Below, in pieces: positions 25,700-35,251 of a stretch of 64,000 nt of DNA. How positions within the stretch are numbered: position 1 is the first letter of the stretch; every line of letters begins with the position of its first letter. The notes below the pieces were generated by a model. It searched no databases. It was not told where the DNA came from and was given only the letters and a program-made list of their open reading frames with translations. This DNA comes from Limnovirga soli (lineage in GTDB: Bacteria > Bacteroidota > Bacteroidia > Chitinophagales > Chitinophagaceae), in NCBI RefSeq assembly GCF_013106755.1, contig NZ_WHPF01000007.1, positions 186,001 through 250,000 of the forward strand, in the 5' to 3' direction. The position numbers and the translations under genes are program-made.

Positions 25700-27058
25700 A
25701 TGATTAAAAAACTTATTTTCTTTATATGCCTTAGTCTGGTGGTTGTTACTGTGCATGCACAGGAAACTAAAGAAGAAATTCAGAAAAAACAACAACAGCT
25801 TTTACAGGAGATAACCCAACTTAATCAAACCCTTAACCAGATTAAGAAAAATAAAAAGCAATCCTTAACCCAACTGGCACTGGTACAGAGAAAAATACAG
25901 GCACGCCAGGAACTGGTAAACAATATTAACAGGGATTTGCGCCGGTTGGATGATAATATTTATACCAATCAGTTACAGATTTACAGGTTAAAAAATGAGC
26001 TGGATACCCTAAAAGGTCAATATGCTAAAAGCATTGTTTTTGCCTATCAAAACCGCAGTAATTACGATTACCTGAACTTTCTTTTTTCTGCTGCTTCTTT
26101 TAACGATGCAGTTAAACGTATAGCCTATTTAAAAAGCTATCGTCAATACCGCGAAACACAGGTGAGTAATATTCAAAAAACGCAGGCTTTACTATTGCAA
26201 CAAATTCAAACACTCAATTTTAATAAGGCAGAAAAAAGCACTTCGCTAAAAGAACAAAGCAAACAGCTAACGGTACTGGCAGATGACAGAAAAGAAAAAG
26301 ATCTGGTAGTAAAAGAATTAAAAAACCAGGAAAATGATATTGCCGCACAGTTAAAGGATAAAGAAAGAACCCGGCAAAAACTGGCACAGGCCCTGCAAAC
26401 CATTATTAAAAGGGAGATAGAAGCGGCCAAAAAGAAAGAACAGGAAAGATTGGCCAAACTAAAAAAAGACGAAGAGGAAAAGAAAAAGGTACAGGCACAA
26501 TCGGGTACAACAGCTAAAACAGATAATAAAACAACTACTGATAACAGCAATGTAAAAAGTAATACGGAAGTGAGTGGTGGGGTAACCAGCCCTAAATCTA
26601 ATCGCGTATATAGCCCGTTTGAATCTACTACCGAGGAAGCAAATGTATCTATCAACTTCGAAAATGGACGAGGCCGTTTGCCATGGCCAATAGATCAGGG
26701 AATGGTATCTACCCATTTTGGACCTTATCAAATACCCGATACCAAATTAAAGGGCGATATGCCAGGTGTAGAAATTTCATTACCCATTGGCGCTAACGTA
26801 AAAGCGGTAGCTGATGGAGTTGTATCTGCCGTTTTTGATATGGGCACAGGTCAGGCCATTGTAATACGCCATGGTAAATATTTTACTACCTATAGCAATA
26901 TAACTAATCCGGCAGTTGAAAAAGGGCAGCAGGTAAAGGCGGGTAAAGTTCTTGGTCGCTCAGCAGCAGGTTTTAGTGGCGAAGGACAAATTATTTTTAT
27001 GGTAACCAACGAAAAAAATGTGAACCTCAATCCTGAAAGCTGGCTAAAACCACGATAA
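25700..27058 (+). CDS. EnvC-like murein hydrolase activator (degenerate LytM domain)
   Basis: 452 residues. Signal peptide (to AHAQ, about 21), a long coiled coil (about 22-255), a Lys/Ser/Thr-rich linker (255-310) and a C-terminal LytM/M23-like domain (about 325-452). The zinc ligands of active M23 enzymes are replaced: the usual H-x-GID segment is MPGVEIS, and the usual HLHFE strand is GQIIFMV. HG in IRHGKYFTTYSN is kept. It therefore should not cleave peptidoglycan itself but may activate amidases during cell separation, like EnvC/NlpD. Preceded by the DUF4292 lipoprotein. Confidence 0.87.
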   Translation: MIKKLIFFICLSLVVVTVHAQETKEEIQKKQQQLLQEITQLNQTLNQIKKNKKQSLTQLALVQRKIQARQELVNNINRDLRRLDDNIYTNQLQIYRLKNELDTLKGQYAKSIVFAYQNRSNYDYLNFLFSAASFNDAVKRIAYLKSYRQYRETQVSNIQKTQALLLQQIQTLNFNKAEKSTSLKEQSKQLTVLADDRKEKDLVVKELKNQENDIAAQLKDKERTRQKLAQALQTIIKREIEAAKKKEQERLAKLKKDEEEKKKVQAQSGTTAKTDNKTTTDNSNVKSNTEVSGGVTSPKSNRVYSPFESTTEEANVSINFENGRGRLPWPIDQGMVSTHFGPYQIPDTKLKGDMPGVEISLPIGANVKAVADGVVSAVFDMGTGQAIVIRHGKYFTTYSNITNPAVEKGQQVKAGKVLGRSAAGFSGEGQIIFMVTNEKNVNLNPESWLKPR

Positions 27059-27271
27059 TTTATTTTAAATACATCACCAATACCGCTTTTGTACAAAGGC
27101 GGCATTGGTATGTAATAACACTATCAGATAACTTATTATTTTGTAGCCGGCAGCAGATAACAAATTTGGCTTTACTTGCCACGCTCGGTTCGGGGTTCTT
27201 CTTTCATGGCAGCAAAAAATATAAAAGATACAATAGGCTAGAAACTACTCAACAAATAAATATGAGTTGGC

Positions 27272-29248
27272 TTATTCAACCTTTTTTCGCAATACCAGTG
27301 GTTCATTAAAAAGTGAATATATTTTTTCGAAAAAATCTTTGATAGCCATATAATCCTCCTTAGCAAAAATGGCATTATTTAAATCAAAATTGTTTCGAAC
27401 TACCAGTTCATTATTGCCCTTAAATATCTCTCTTGTAAAAACAATACTGCTATCTGCCATTCGTAATATTTTATTTCTAGGTAACTCATCAAGCACAAAA
27501 TTATCGGGCATACTAAAATGTAAATAATTAGAAAAATGCTGGTTACTGCCAAAATCAATATCACTGTTGCGTGTACTATCCGTAAAAGGGTTTTTATGAA
27601 ACATAGAAAACGTAAAAGGGTTTATAAAAAACAAATCCCCGGTATTGGTTAATGCAGAATGAAAATAAAGCTGGTGCAAAAAGGGTTCAGCTGGGTTGTC
27701 AGCATTTTTCTTTTGGGTAGAATCAATAATAATATCGGCCAGCTCCAGGCTTATAAAGTCTTTCTCCCTTTCCTGTTTCTTTTTATCATCAATTTCTTTT
27801 TCTTCTTCCATTCTTTCTGCTTTGGCATAATCTTTATAACTAAGTGCTGCTAAAGCATGCAAAACACCGGTACTATCTATTGTTCCCTCAATATTTACGG
27901 TAGTACTTATTAATGGCCTGATATCGGCAATGGTTACAAACCTGTTCTCGGTATTATCAATTATATAGCAACTACGGTTTATAATATTCATGGGGGGAAT
28001 GGTATAATTAATATATTCCTGAGTGGCATCCAGTACATAGTTTTCAGTACTGTCTAGTACAAGCACATCCACCCCGTTAAACTGCCCTAAACTGGGGAAA
28101 TTCATATCTATTTTACCGTTTTCTCTGGTACTTATTAATAGAGGGTAACAGGGTACATTCACTTTTTTTAATAGATTAATTAATGTGATATTTATCTCCG
28201 CACTATTCCCACTTTTTGAAGCCCAACTTTCATTAATATCTTCTGCAAATAAGGTTTGTTCTTTATCCCATTTAACCTGCTTTTTCACCAATTCAAAAAC
28301 GGCATTTATTTTAGCTGTGGTAGCAGGCATTTTTTTGATGCTATCCAAGGCCTTTTCAGTTCCTTTTATATTGGTGGTAAACTGGCCCCCAAAATTGGCA
28401 GAATATAAAAGCCCCATATTATACATATTCCAGGCAATTTTTGGATCTGATACCATGGATGAGAAAAAACCTCTCCTAAAATTTACAGCAAATTCTACCC
28501 TTTGCAAATTGTCTTTTATAGAGCTCATTAAAGGCTCCATTTTAAAAGAAGGCAAATTGTGCAGATAATATCTTTTTAACACCATTTCTTTAGCCACACT
28601 TTTGCTGGTAATAGTATCCTCCTCAACAGCGGAATTAACTACAAAATGGGTGTTTATTTTGGTAGATAAAGGCGCCACCACTGTACAAACAGACAACCTG
28701 GTTGGAATCAGGTCCTGAAAAAGCCATGGCTCAGGGGTGCTGGCATATTTTCTAATTTTGGTATAGGCGTATTCTATAACGGCACCCGTTTTTAAACCTG
28801 GAAAAGTAAAACGCAAAGCATTCATACCGTTTTTGCCTTCTGCTTTATCCTGCAGGATATCTTTTTTATCAATATGGTGTTTAACTACATTATTATTGGC
28901 ATCCAGCTCATACCAATACGCATCAATCTCAGTAATTTTTGAAATTTTATTTTTAGCTGAATAAGGAATAGAAATACTGGCATATGCAAAGCCACTTTGT
29001 TTGAAAATTTTTAACCGCACCCGGCGGTCATAAATAATTTTACTGTAACCAGTACTTTCATTAAAAGTAATTTCGGCCCTTTCTTCATTAATTAAAAACA
29101 TGGCTGGTGCATCCTGCTCAAAATCACATTCTTTCATTTGTAACTCAGCTGCACTAACATCGCCAAATGCGGGAAGTTTTAATTGCGCTTTTCCTGGAAT
29201 ACTGCATATAAAAAGCACTATAGTTAATAAGGGTAGGTAGTGTTTCAT
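27272..29248 (-). CDS. DUF3857/transglutaminase-like/DUF3858 protein
   Basis: 658 residues with a signal peptide (to IPGKAQ). The N-terminal DUF3857 beta-sandwich (about 25-260: GYSKIIYDRRVRLKIFKQSGF) is followed by a transglutaminase-like core (about 300-410) and a C-terminal DUF3858-type region (about 525-650). In the core, the segment expected to hold the catalytic cysteine reads KSGNSAEINITLINLL, with Ser in place of Cys, and the histidine strand reads SLGQFNGVDVLVLD. It is thus probably a binding protein rather than an enzyme. It is transcribed divergently from the intact transglutaminase-like protein at 29.4 kb. Confidence 0.85.
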   Translation of the reverse strand: MKHYLPLLTIVLFICSIPGKAQLKLPAFGDVSAAELQMKECDFEQDAPAMFLINEERAEITFNESTGYSKIIYDRRVRLKIFKQSGFAYASISIPYSAKNKISKITEIDAYWYELDANNNVVKHHIDKKDILQDKAEGKNGMNALRFTFPGLKTGAVIEYAYTKIRKYASTPEPWLFQDLIPTRLSVCTVVAPLSTKINTHFVVNSAVEEDTITSKSVAKEMVLKRYYLHNLPSFKMEPLMSSIKDNLQRVEFAVNFRRGFFSSMVSDPKIAWNMYNMGLLYSANFGGQFTTNIKGTEKALDSIKKMPATTAKINAVFELVKKQVKWDKEQTLFAEDINESWASKSGNSAEINITLINLLKKVNVPCYPLLISTRENGKIDMNFPSLGQFNGVDVLVLDSTENYVLDATQEYINYTIPPMNIINRSCYIIDNTENRFVTIADIRPLISTTVNIEGTIDSTGVLHALAALSYKDYAKAERMEEEKEIDDKKKQEREKDFISLELADIIIDSTQKKNADNPAEPFLHQLYFHSALTNTGDLFFINPFTFSMFHKNPFTDSTRNSDIDFGSNQHFSNYLHFSMPDNFVLDELPRNKILRMADSSIVFTREIFKGNNELVVRNNFDLNNAIFAKEDYMAIKDFFEKIYSLFNEPLVLRKKVE

Positions 29249-29379
29249 AAACGGAATTATAACTAAAAATAGGAAAGTTTATTTTTATTTTCTTATCCTA
29301 CATTGTTTAATTCTAATTAAAATATAGAAAGCTGGTCAACCTTTAAACACAAAGTCTAATGCCTATCTTTAATGCAGTA

Positions 29380-30639
29380 ATGAAACGTAAACAAACCATA
29401 ATTGCAGTAATGCTGCCGCTATTGCTGGCATCAAATATATACATACTTATAAACCGCAATGATGGGTATAAATACATGCCCTATACAAGCTATAATCAGT
29501 TGTATGTAACTGATGCCAGCCTGTATATTCAGGAATTGTTTTTTACGCCAGATTCCTTACAAATTACCTTATCCCAGCAACCGGAAAATAGTTCCTGCCG
29601 GCTGATGGTGGATACATTGCCCCACACCATTTTAATAAAAACGCATAATAATCAACTTGTTATTCCAATTAGTAGTGGCTTGCACCAGTATACAATTGAG
29701 TTTGCTAATAAGGGATTCAAAACCATTCGATGCACTATTGACCATGATACTTTTAAGAATCCGGTGGTGAATGAATGGCTGTATTGCAATATACCGGGCC
29801 CGGGCATCAGCCCTAATGCATTACACACCTGGCTGGATGGTGCCAAAAACTATACTACCCAATCATTGGCAGCGGCCAGGCAATTACTAATGCAAAACAC
29901 CCGTACTTTTCAATACTCAAATGATAGCGCACAGCTGTTGGCCATTGCCCGGTTTTGTGCTGGTTTGTGTAATGCTGCAACAGGTGCATCAGGCGATAGT
30001 TTGGGTAGCATGGCGCCATTGGAACAAATACATTTAGCGCAACAATGCCAGGCACATATGGATTGCGGTAACTACGCTGCCATTATGCAATATTTACTGG
30101 TGGCAGCCAATTTGCCCAACCGGGTAATTACCTATCAGGGGCCGGCGGGTAACTGGCGCTATGGCGTGCATTATATGAACGAAGTTTACCTGCGTCAACA
30201 GCAGCAATGGGTATTGGTAGATGCCCTTAATAATATTTATATGCCGCATGATAGTACCCGGTTTTATAATGCGGCCGATGTAAGAAAAATAACCGCTACC
30301 AATGGGTTTTCGGGTAAATATATTTACAGCTTTTATAATGATTCACTGGTGCAGCAACCCTATTCCGTAAAACAGCAATTGCACACTTATTATAATGGCA
30401 ATGGCAGCAATATTTGCTACCTGCATCCCGGCGGACCAACCACCGTTAATAGCTTTGATGCTTTTTTGGAATTTTATTCCTTTAGCCGCGATTACGATTT
30501 ATACAGCGATGAACATCAAAACAACTGGGCAAAAATTATTGTAAAAGAATTGGCGGCTATGGCTTTTGTTGTGCTCTTTATTTATTTTATTGTTATTAGT
30601 TTTTTTGGCCGTTACAGCAAGGTAAAAAAACAGCCATAA
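29380..30639 (+). CDS. Membrane-anchored transglutaminase-like protein
   Basis: 419 residues from the ATG at 29380; an ATG seven codons upstream overlaps a TATCTTTA -7-like box at 29363-29370 and is less likely. One helix at each end (about 5-22 TIIAVMLPLLLASNIYILI and near 385-410 LAAMAFVVLFIYFIVISFF) brackets a periplasmic domain. The transglutaminase-like triad appears intact: Cys229 in MDCGNYAAI, His in GVHYMNEVYL, Asp in WVLVDALNNIY. This suggests cysteine protease or amide-bond chemistry, with substrate unknown. The divergent neighbour is the cysteine-less DUF3857 protein. Confidence 0.75.
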   Translation: MKRKQTIIAVMLPLLLASNIYILINRNDGYKYMPYTSYNQLYVTDASLYIQELFFTPDSLQITLSQQPENSSCRLMVDTLPHTILIKTHNNQLVIPISSGLHQYTIEFANKGFKTIRCTIDHDTFKNPVVNEWLYCNIPGPGISPNALHTWLDGAKNYTTQSLAAARQLLMQNTRTFQYSNDSAQLLAIARFCAGLCNAATGASGDSLGSMAPLEQIHLAQQCQAHMDCGNYAAIMQYLLVAANLPNRVITYQGPAGNWRYGVHYMNEVYLRQQQQWVLVDALNNIYMPHDSTRFYNAADVRKITATNGFSGKYIYSFYNDSLVQQPYSVKQQLHTYYNGNGSNICYLHPGGPTTVNSFDAFLEFYSFSRDYDLYSDEHQNNWAKIIVKELAAMAFVVLFIYFIVISFFGRYSKVKKQP

Positions 30640-30647
30640 CAATTTTA

Positions 30648-30831
30648 TGGGCCCGGCTACAAGGCAAAAATTGGCTTTACTTGCGTCGCACACTTGTACG
30701 GTAGAAACCTTATTGGGCAAAGCCAATGGCAATTAATTGTATGTTTAAGTAAGGAATAATAGTTGTTGTAATAATTAATTACTGCTGCCACAACGCTGTG
30801 CAGTACAAGTGAGTGACACAAGTAAAGCTGC
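30648..30831. repeat. Inverted pair of the dispersed intergenic repeat
   Basis: Forward copy 30648-30702 (GGGCCCGGC arm, core 30681-30699) and a mutated reverse copy 30803-30831 (GTACAAGTGAGTGACACAAG then TAAAGCTGC). It fills the 247 bp gap between two convergent genes and could fold into one long hairpin. Confidence 0.85.
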
Positions 30832-30886
30832 ATAGTATTACCATTGCCTGAAACCAAATAAGGTTGTTGAAAAAAGAAAGATTTTA

Positions 30887-31510
30887 TTAGCGGCTTACAT
30901 GCAGCAGGTGTTTGTCTTTAAAAGATTCTTCCCTGAAAATATTTTGTATGGCCACCATTCTTGGTCGCACATCACTTTCAAAAATTTCTACGGTTAAATC
31001 GCCGCCTTTTAAACAAATTAAGCCATTAGGCATTTCTTGCTGGCCACCTTTTTTAAGCAGGGGTTTGCTCCAGGTCCACAAATCTTTTAAAGGCGCCACG
31101 GCACGCGAAACGGCAAAGTCAAATTTTCGGGTTTTAATATCTTCGGCACGGGTATGCTGGGTGGTAACATTTTTTAGACCAATGGCTTCGGCAATACCAT
31201 TTACTACTTTTAATTTTTTACCAATACTATCCACCAAAAGAAATTCAACTTCGGGGAAAAAAATAGCCAGGGGTATACCCGGGAAACCGCCGCCGGTACC
31301 AATATCAATTACCTGTGTGCCGGGGTTAAATTCAATAAAAGCAGCAATGCTTAATGAATGCAATACATGCTTTTCATACAGGCCATCCATGTCCTTTCTG
31401 GAAATAACATTAATCTTACTATTCCAATCGGTATACAAGTCCTGCAAGGCAGCAAACTGTTGCAATTGTGCAGGTGTAAAATCGGCAAAATATTTTAGCA
31501 GTATTTCCAT
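30887..31510 (-). CDS. rsmG: 16S rRNA (guanine527-N7)-methyltransferase
   Basis: 207 residues. The SAM-binding motif VIDIGTGGGFPGIPLAIFFP (about 65-84) is followed by LLVDSIGKKLKVV and FAVSRAVAPLKDLW, which together define RsmG/GidB. It methylates G527 of 16S rRNA in the 530 loop; loss of it typically gives low-level streptomycin resistance. Length is normal. It starts 35 bp after the glycosyltransferase stop on the same strand, so the two are probably co-transcribed. Confidence 0.95.
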   Translation of the reverse strand: MEILLKYFADFTPAQLQQFAALQDLYTDWNSKINVISRKDMDGLYEKHVLHSLSIAAFIEFNPGTQVIDIGTGGGFPGIPLAIFFPEVEFLLVDSIGKKLKVVNGIAEAIGLKNVTTQHTRAEDIKTRKFDFAVSRAVAPLKDLWTWSKPLLKKGGQQEMPNGLICLKGGDLTVEIFESDVRPRMVAIQNIFREESFKDKHLLHVSR

Positions 31511-31545
31511 AAAACTTGTTGATAGTGTTTATTGGGTAGAAAGCA

Positions 31546-32688
31546 TTAATTCCAGTTTTTTGCCGGTTTTTTTAATAGTGCAGGTGCATATAACAGGTAA
31601 TAGAAAAACATCCATATATCCAGCAAAATAAAATAGGGCCACAAATCGGCTTCGTTTAGTTTGTGCATGCATTTATACCAAACAATGCCTTGTATTATAA
31701 GGCGTAAGCCAAATACTGCCAGCGCCAGCCACCAGTTAAATAAAATAGCGGCGGCAATGCCTAATGGGTATACCAGCATTTGAGTTACAGAATAAAGACC
31801 CAATAAAAACTTGTGGCTGCTTTTATAATATTTGGAAGTGGTATAATGCCTGAATTTCTGGCGTTGCCAGTTATTCCATGTTTTTTGCGGATCGCTAAGG
31901 GTATGCGCATCTTTATCAATAACAATGGTGGTATTGGTGGCAGTAGCCACTTTGTTAATAAACAGGTCATCATCGCCACCGGGGATATGGTTAATAGACG
32001 AAAACCCTTTGTTATTAAAAAACAGTTCTTTTTTGTACGAAAGGTTTCTACCCACACCCATATAGGGCTGTCCGGCCAGGGCAAAAGATAAATATTGGGT
32101 GGCGCTGTGAAAAGTTTCAAAACGGATAAGCTTGTTTAGCAATCCCGGTAATTTGTGGTAGGCCCCATAACCCAATACAATTTGAATGCCCTCCCTAAAA
32201 CCATGTTGCATTTTATAAATCCAGTGTTCGCTGGCGGGTACACAATCGGCATCGGATAATAATACAATTTCGTAGCGGGCGGATTTAATACCTATAGACA
32301 ATGGGAATTTTTTGCCCGGGATCATTTTGGCTTCCTGCGTAAGCTCAATAGGGTTAAGGTGTTTAAACGTTTTCTTAAACTCATCCAGCAGGTATTTTGA
32401 TTCGTCGCTGCTGTTATCGTTTACCACAATTACTTCGCTGGTGGTTTTGTACTCCTGCACCAGAATACCTGGCAGGTTCTTTACAATATTATCTGCCTCA
32501 TCCCTGGCGCAAATGATAACACTAACCGGATATTCCTGAGATGATTGTTTAACGGGAGGCTTAAACTGTGCCAGTCTTCTAAAATAAAAAAGATAGTAAT
32601 ACAGCTGAATTGCTATTACTACACAAAAGCCAACAAAAAGGGTAAGTTTCCAAACATCGGATATGTATGATACATCCATAGTGGGCAA
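31546..32688 (-). CDS. Glycosyltransferase family 2, membrane-bound
   Basis: 380 residues. One N-terminal helix (about 10-32) and two or three C-terminal helices (about 300-375) frame a GT-A domain: VIICARDEADNIVKNLPGIL, VIVVNDNSSDES, ILLSDADCVPAS (DxD motif), GGDDDLFINKV and WQRQKFRHYTTSKY (the QxxRW-like segment of processive enzymes). It transfers a sugar from an NDP-sugar to a lipid or polysaccharide acceptor at the membrane. Specificity is unknown. Upstream of rsmG, 35 bp apart. Confidence 0.88.
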   Translation of the reverse strand: MPTMDVSYISDVWKLTLFVGFCVVIAIQLYYYLFYFRRLAQFKPPVKQSSQEYPVSVIICARDEADNIVKNLPGILVQEYKTTSEVIVVNDNSSDESKYLLDEFKKTFKHLNPIELTQEAKMIPGKKFPLSIGIKSARYEIVLLSDADCVPASEHWIYKMQHGFREGIQIVLGYGAYHKLPGLLNKLIRFETFHSATQYLSFALAGQPYMGVGRNLSYKKELFFNNKGFSSINHIPGGDDDLFINKVATATNTTIVIDKDAHTLSDPQKTWNNWQRQKFRHYTTSKYYKSSHKFLLGLYSVTQMLVYPLGIAAAILFNWWLALAVFGLRLIIQGIVWYKCMHKLNEADLWPYFILLDIWMFFYYLLYAPALLKKPAKNWN

Positions 32689-32900
32689 AAATAGTTAACC
32701 GGCGCCTATTTTACACTTTGAAATGGCTGCTTTTTATAAATCGGTATTTTAAAAGCTGTGAAATGTGCCGGCAGGATAGTATTTAAGCTGTTCATTTACA
32801 AGCCGGGAGTACCCAATATGTGATGGGTTTAAAGCGCTATTTTATGATTATCCACCGCTTACCGCAACAGCTATGGGTTATTATTGCCCCCCTTTTTGTT

Positions 32901-32956
32901 ACAGTACAAGAGTGCGACGCAACGGCTGCCTGATAGCAATTCTATTGCCGGGCCCA
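32901..32956 (-). repeat. Dispersed intergenic repeat copy
   Basis: GTACAAGAGTGCGACGCAAC (32904-32923), about 20 bp, then GCCGGGCCCAT. It lies in the 350 bp gap between the divergent GT2 and S9 peptidase genes. The rest of the gap shows a TATACTTTG run that may contribute to a promoter. Confidence 0.85.
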
Positions 32957-33038
32957 TAAATAGGTACCTATACTTTGCTGAATGATATCGCTTTTTGCTG
33001 ATTTTTAACCTAAATTGCCAGCTTTAAAAATCTGGCAC

Positions 33039-35168
33039 ATGAGAAAACTTATTACTACCGTTATATTGTTGGCATGCATTGTATTAACAGCGCAGGCCCA
33101 ACTAAAACCTTTAACCGCCGATCAAATGCTGAAAGGCAATACAAAGGGTATTATAGAAACACTACCCAAAGTGGGCGGCTGGAAAGATGACACCCATTAT
33201 ATTTTATACAAACCGCTGGACAAGGGATTTGATACAGTATTGGTGGATGCGGTAAAAGGCACCGAAACACCCTATACCGCTGTAGCAGATGCCAAAGCAA
33301 GTGTTGCCGTAAAAAACAATGATATTGTTTTTACAGCGGCCGATGGCAGTACCAAACAGCTTACTCATAATAAAGACGAAGAAAAAAATGCTACCCTATC
33401 TCCCGATGGCAGTAAAGTGGCGTTTACCCGCAATAATGATTTATATGTAATTGATATTGCCACCGATACTGAAACACGCCTTACCAGCGACGCTACAGAT
33501 GTGATTTATAATGGCTGGGCCAGCTGGGTATATTTTGAAGAAATTTTAGGGCGTGCCAGTAAATACAAAGCTTTTTGGTGGAACCCCGATAGCAAACATA
33601 TTGCCTTTATGCATTTTGACGATACCAAAGTGCCTATGTTCCCCCTGTATGGTGCTGATGGCCAGCATGGCTATGTAGAAAACACCCGCTATCCGCAACC
33701 GGGAGATACCAACCCGGCTGTAAAAATGGGTATTGTAGACATTAGCACCCAAAAAACCGTTTGGGCAGATTTTAATGAAAATGACGACCAGTATTTTGGC
33801 ACCCCTTATTGGTCGCCGGATGGAGGTAGTTTATGGATGCAATGGATGAACCGTAATCAAAACCATTTAATTGTATATGCAGTAAACCCTGCTGATGGCA
33901 ATAAAGCACCTATTTATGATGAGCAACAAAAATCCTGGGTAAGCTGGCTGGGTAATATTAATTTTCTGCAAAACAATAAAGGCTTTATTATACAAACTGA
34001 TAAAAGTGGCTGGAGTCATTTATATCAATACGATATGAAAGGCAATCTGGTAAAACAAATTACCAATGGCGACTGGACAGTAAAAGACCTGCTACGCATT
34101 GATGAAGCCAAAGGACAGTTGTACTTTACGGCGCGTAAAGAAAACTCAACCAGATTTGATTTATACACCATCAAAATAGATGGCACCAAACTGCAGCGCC
34201 TTAGTTTTGGGGAGTATTCACATGCCATCAGCCTTTCTACCAATGCGTCTTATTTTATTAGTACCTATTCTAATGTAAGTACACCCACACAAATGGCTTT
34301 ACTGGATACCAAAGGCAAACTAATAAAGCAATTGGCCGATAGTAAAGGCGCAGATTTTAATAATTACGCAATAGCCAAAACAGAATTATTGCGGGTAAAT
34401 ACCCCCGATGGCTATGCCTTACCGGTTACCATTACCTGGCCTGTAAATATGGATAGTTCCAAAAAGTACCCGGTGCTTATTAGCATATATGGCGGCCCTA
34501 ATGCCGGCACGGTTTACGATGGCTGGAAAGGTGTGGGCCAAAACCAATGGTGGGCCAAAGAAGGGCTGATACAGGTGGCGATAGATCATCGTGGCTCTGG
34601 TCATTTTGGTAAACTGGGTCAGGATTTTATGTACAAAAACCTGGGCACCTGGGAGATTGCAGATTATACCGAAGTAGTAAAATGGTTAACGGCCAAGCCA
34701 TTTATTGATAAAAATAAAATAGCCATCACCGGGTTTAGTTATGGCGGCTATGTTACCTGTATGGCATTAACAAAGGGTGCCGGGTACTTTACCCACGGCA
34801 TTGCCGGCGGCAGTGTTACTGATTGGGCACTTTACGATTCTCACTATGCAGAACGCTTTATGGGTTTACCAAAAGATAATCCCGAAGGATATAAAAACGG
34901 TGCAGTAGCCACCTATTTAAAAAACTATACCGGCAACCTGTTGATAGTACACGGCACCATGGACGATAATGTACATATGCAAAACAGCATACAGTTAATA
35001 AGTGCACTGGAAGATGCTAAAAAACCATTTGAAATGATGTTTTATCCCGGTGGCCGCCATGGCTGGAGTAACCTGAAAGAAAAGAATGCCCACTTTAATA
35101 ACGAGAAAACAAAATACTATTATCAGTACCTGCTGGAAAAGCCGGTACCTGCGGAGATTTTACAATAA
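33039..35168 (+). CDS. Secreted prolyl oligopeptidase-family (S9/DPP IV-like) peptidase
   Basis: 709 residues from the ATG at 33039; MRKLITTVILLACIVLTAQAQ is the signal peptide, and the upstream in-frame ATG gives a poor N-terminus. An N-terminal eight-bladed DPPIV propeller (about 60-450) is followed by an alpha/beta-hydrolase domain with Ser567 in GFSYGGY, Asp642/643 in HGTMDDNVH and His674 in GGRHGWSN. By family it removes X-Pro/X-Ala dipeptides from the N-terminus of peptides. Motif YFEEILGR (about 168-175) supplies the glutamates that bind the substrate N-terminus. Monocistronic, closed by a terminator at 35181. Confidence 0.93.
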   Translation: MRKLITTVILLACIVLTAQAQLKPLTADQMLKGNTKGIIETLPKVGGWKDDTHYILYKPLDKGFDTVLVDAVKGTETPYTAVADAKASVAVKNNDIVFTAADGSTKQLTHNKDEEKNATLSPDGSKVAFTRNNDLYVIDIATDTETRLTSDATDVIYNGWASWVYFEEILGRASKYKAFWWNPDSKHIAFMHFDDTKVPMFPLYGADGQHGYVENTRYPQPGDTNPAVKMGIVDISTQKTVWADFNENDDQYFGTPYWSPDGGSLWMQWMNRNQNHLIVYAVNPADGNKAPIYDEQQKSWVSWLGNINFLQNNKGFIIQTDKSGWSHLYQYDMKGNLVKQITNGDWTVKDLLRIDEAKGQLYFTARKENSTRFDLYTIKIDGTKLQRLSFGEYSHAISLSTNASYFISTYSNVSTPTQMALLDTKGKLIKQLADSKGADFNNYAIAKTELLRVNTPDGYALPVTITWPVNMDSSKKYPVLISIYGGPNAGTVYDGWKGVGQNQWWAKEGLIQVAIDHRGSGHFGKLGQDFMYKNLGTWEIADYTEVVKWLTAKPFIDKNKIAITGFSYGGYVTCMALTKGAGYFTHGIAGGSVTDWALYDSHYAERFMGLPKDNPEGYKNGAVATYLKNYTGNLLIVHGTMDDNVHMQNSIQLISALEDAKKPFEMMFYPGGRHGWSNLKEKNAHFNNEKTKYYYQYLLEKPVPAEILQ

Positions 35169-35180
35169 TCTGTACCAGAA

Positions 35181-35208
35181 AAGAAGGCAATAAGGGCCTT
35201 CTTTTTTT
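35181..35208 (+). terminator. Rho-independent terminator
   Basis: AAGAAGGC (35181-35188), loop AATAAGG, GCCTTCTT (35196-35203) and T5. It ends the S9 peptidase transcript. Confidence 0.85.
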
Positions 35209-35251
35209 ATCCTTTATATTTACGCCAAATTAAGAACCTCAAATTTCTATT

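Noticed and set aside
30657-30857. Short ORFs containing YKCATQVK or RRTLVR in several intergenic gaps
   Set aside because: These peptides recur only because the dispersed repeat has no stops in those frames; none has a gene-like context.
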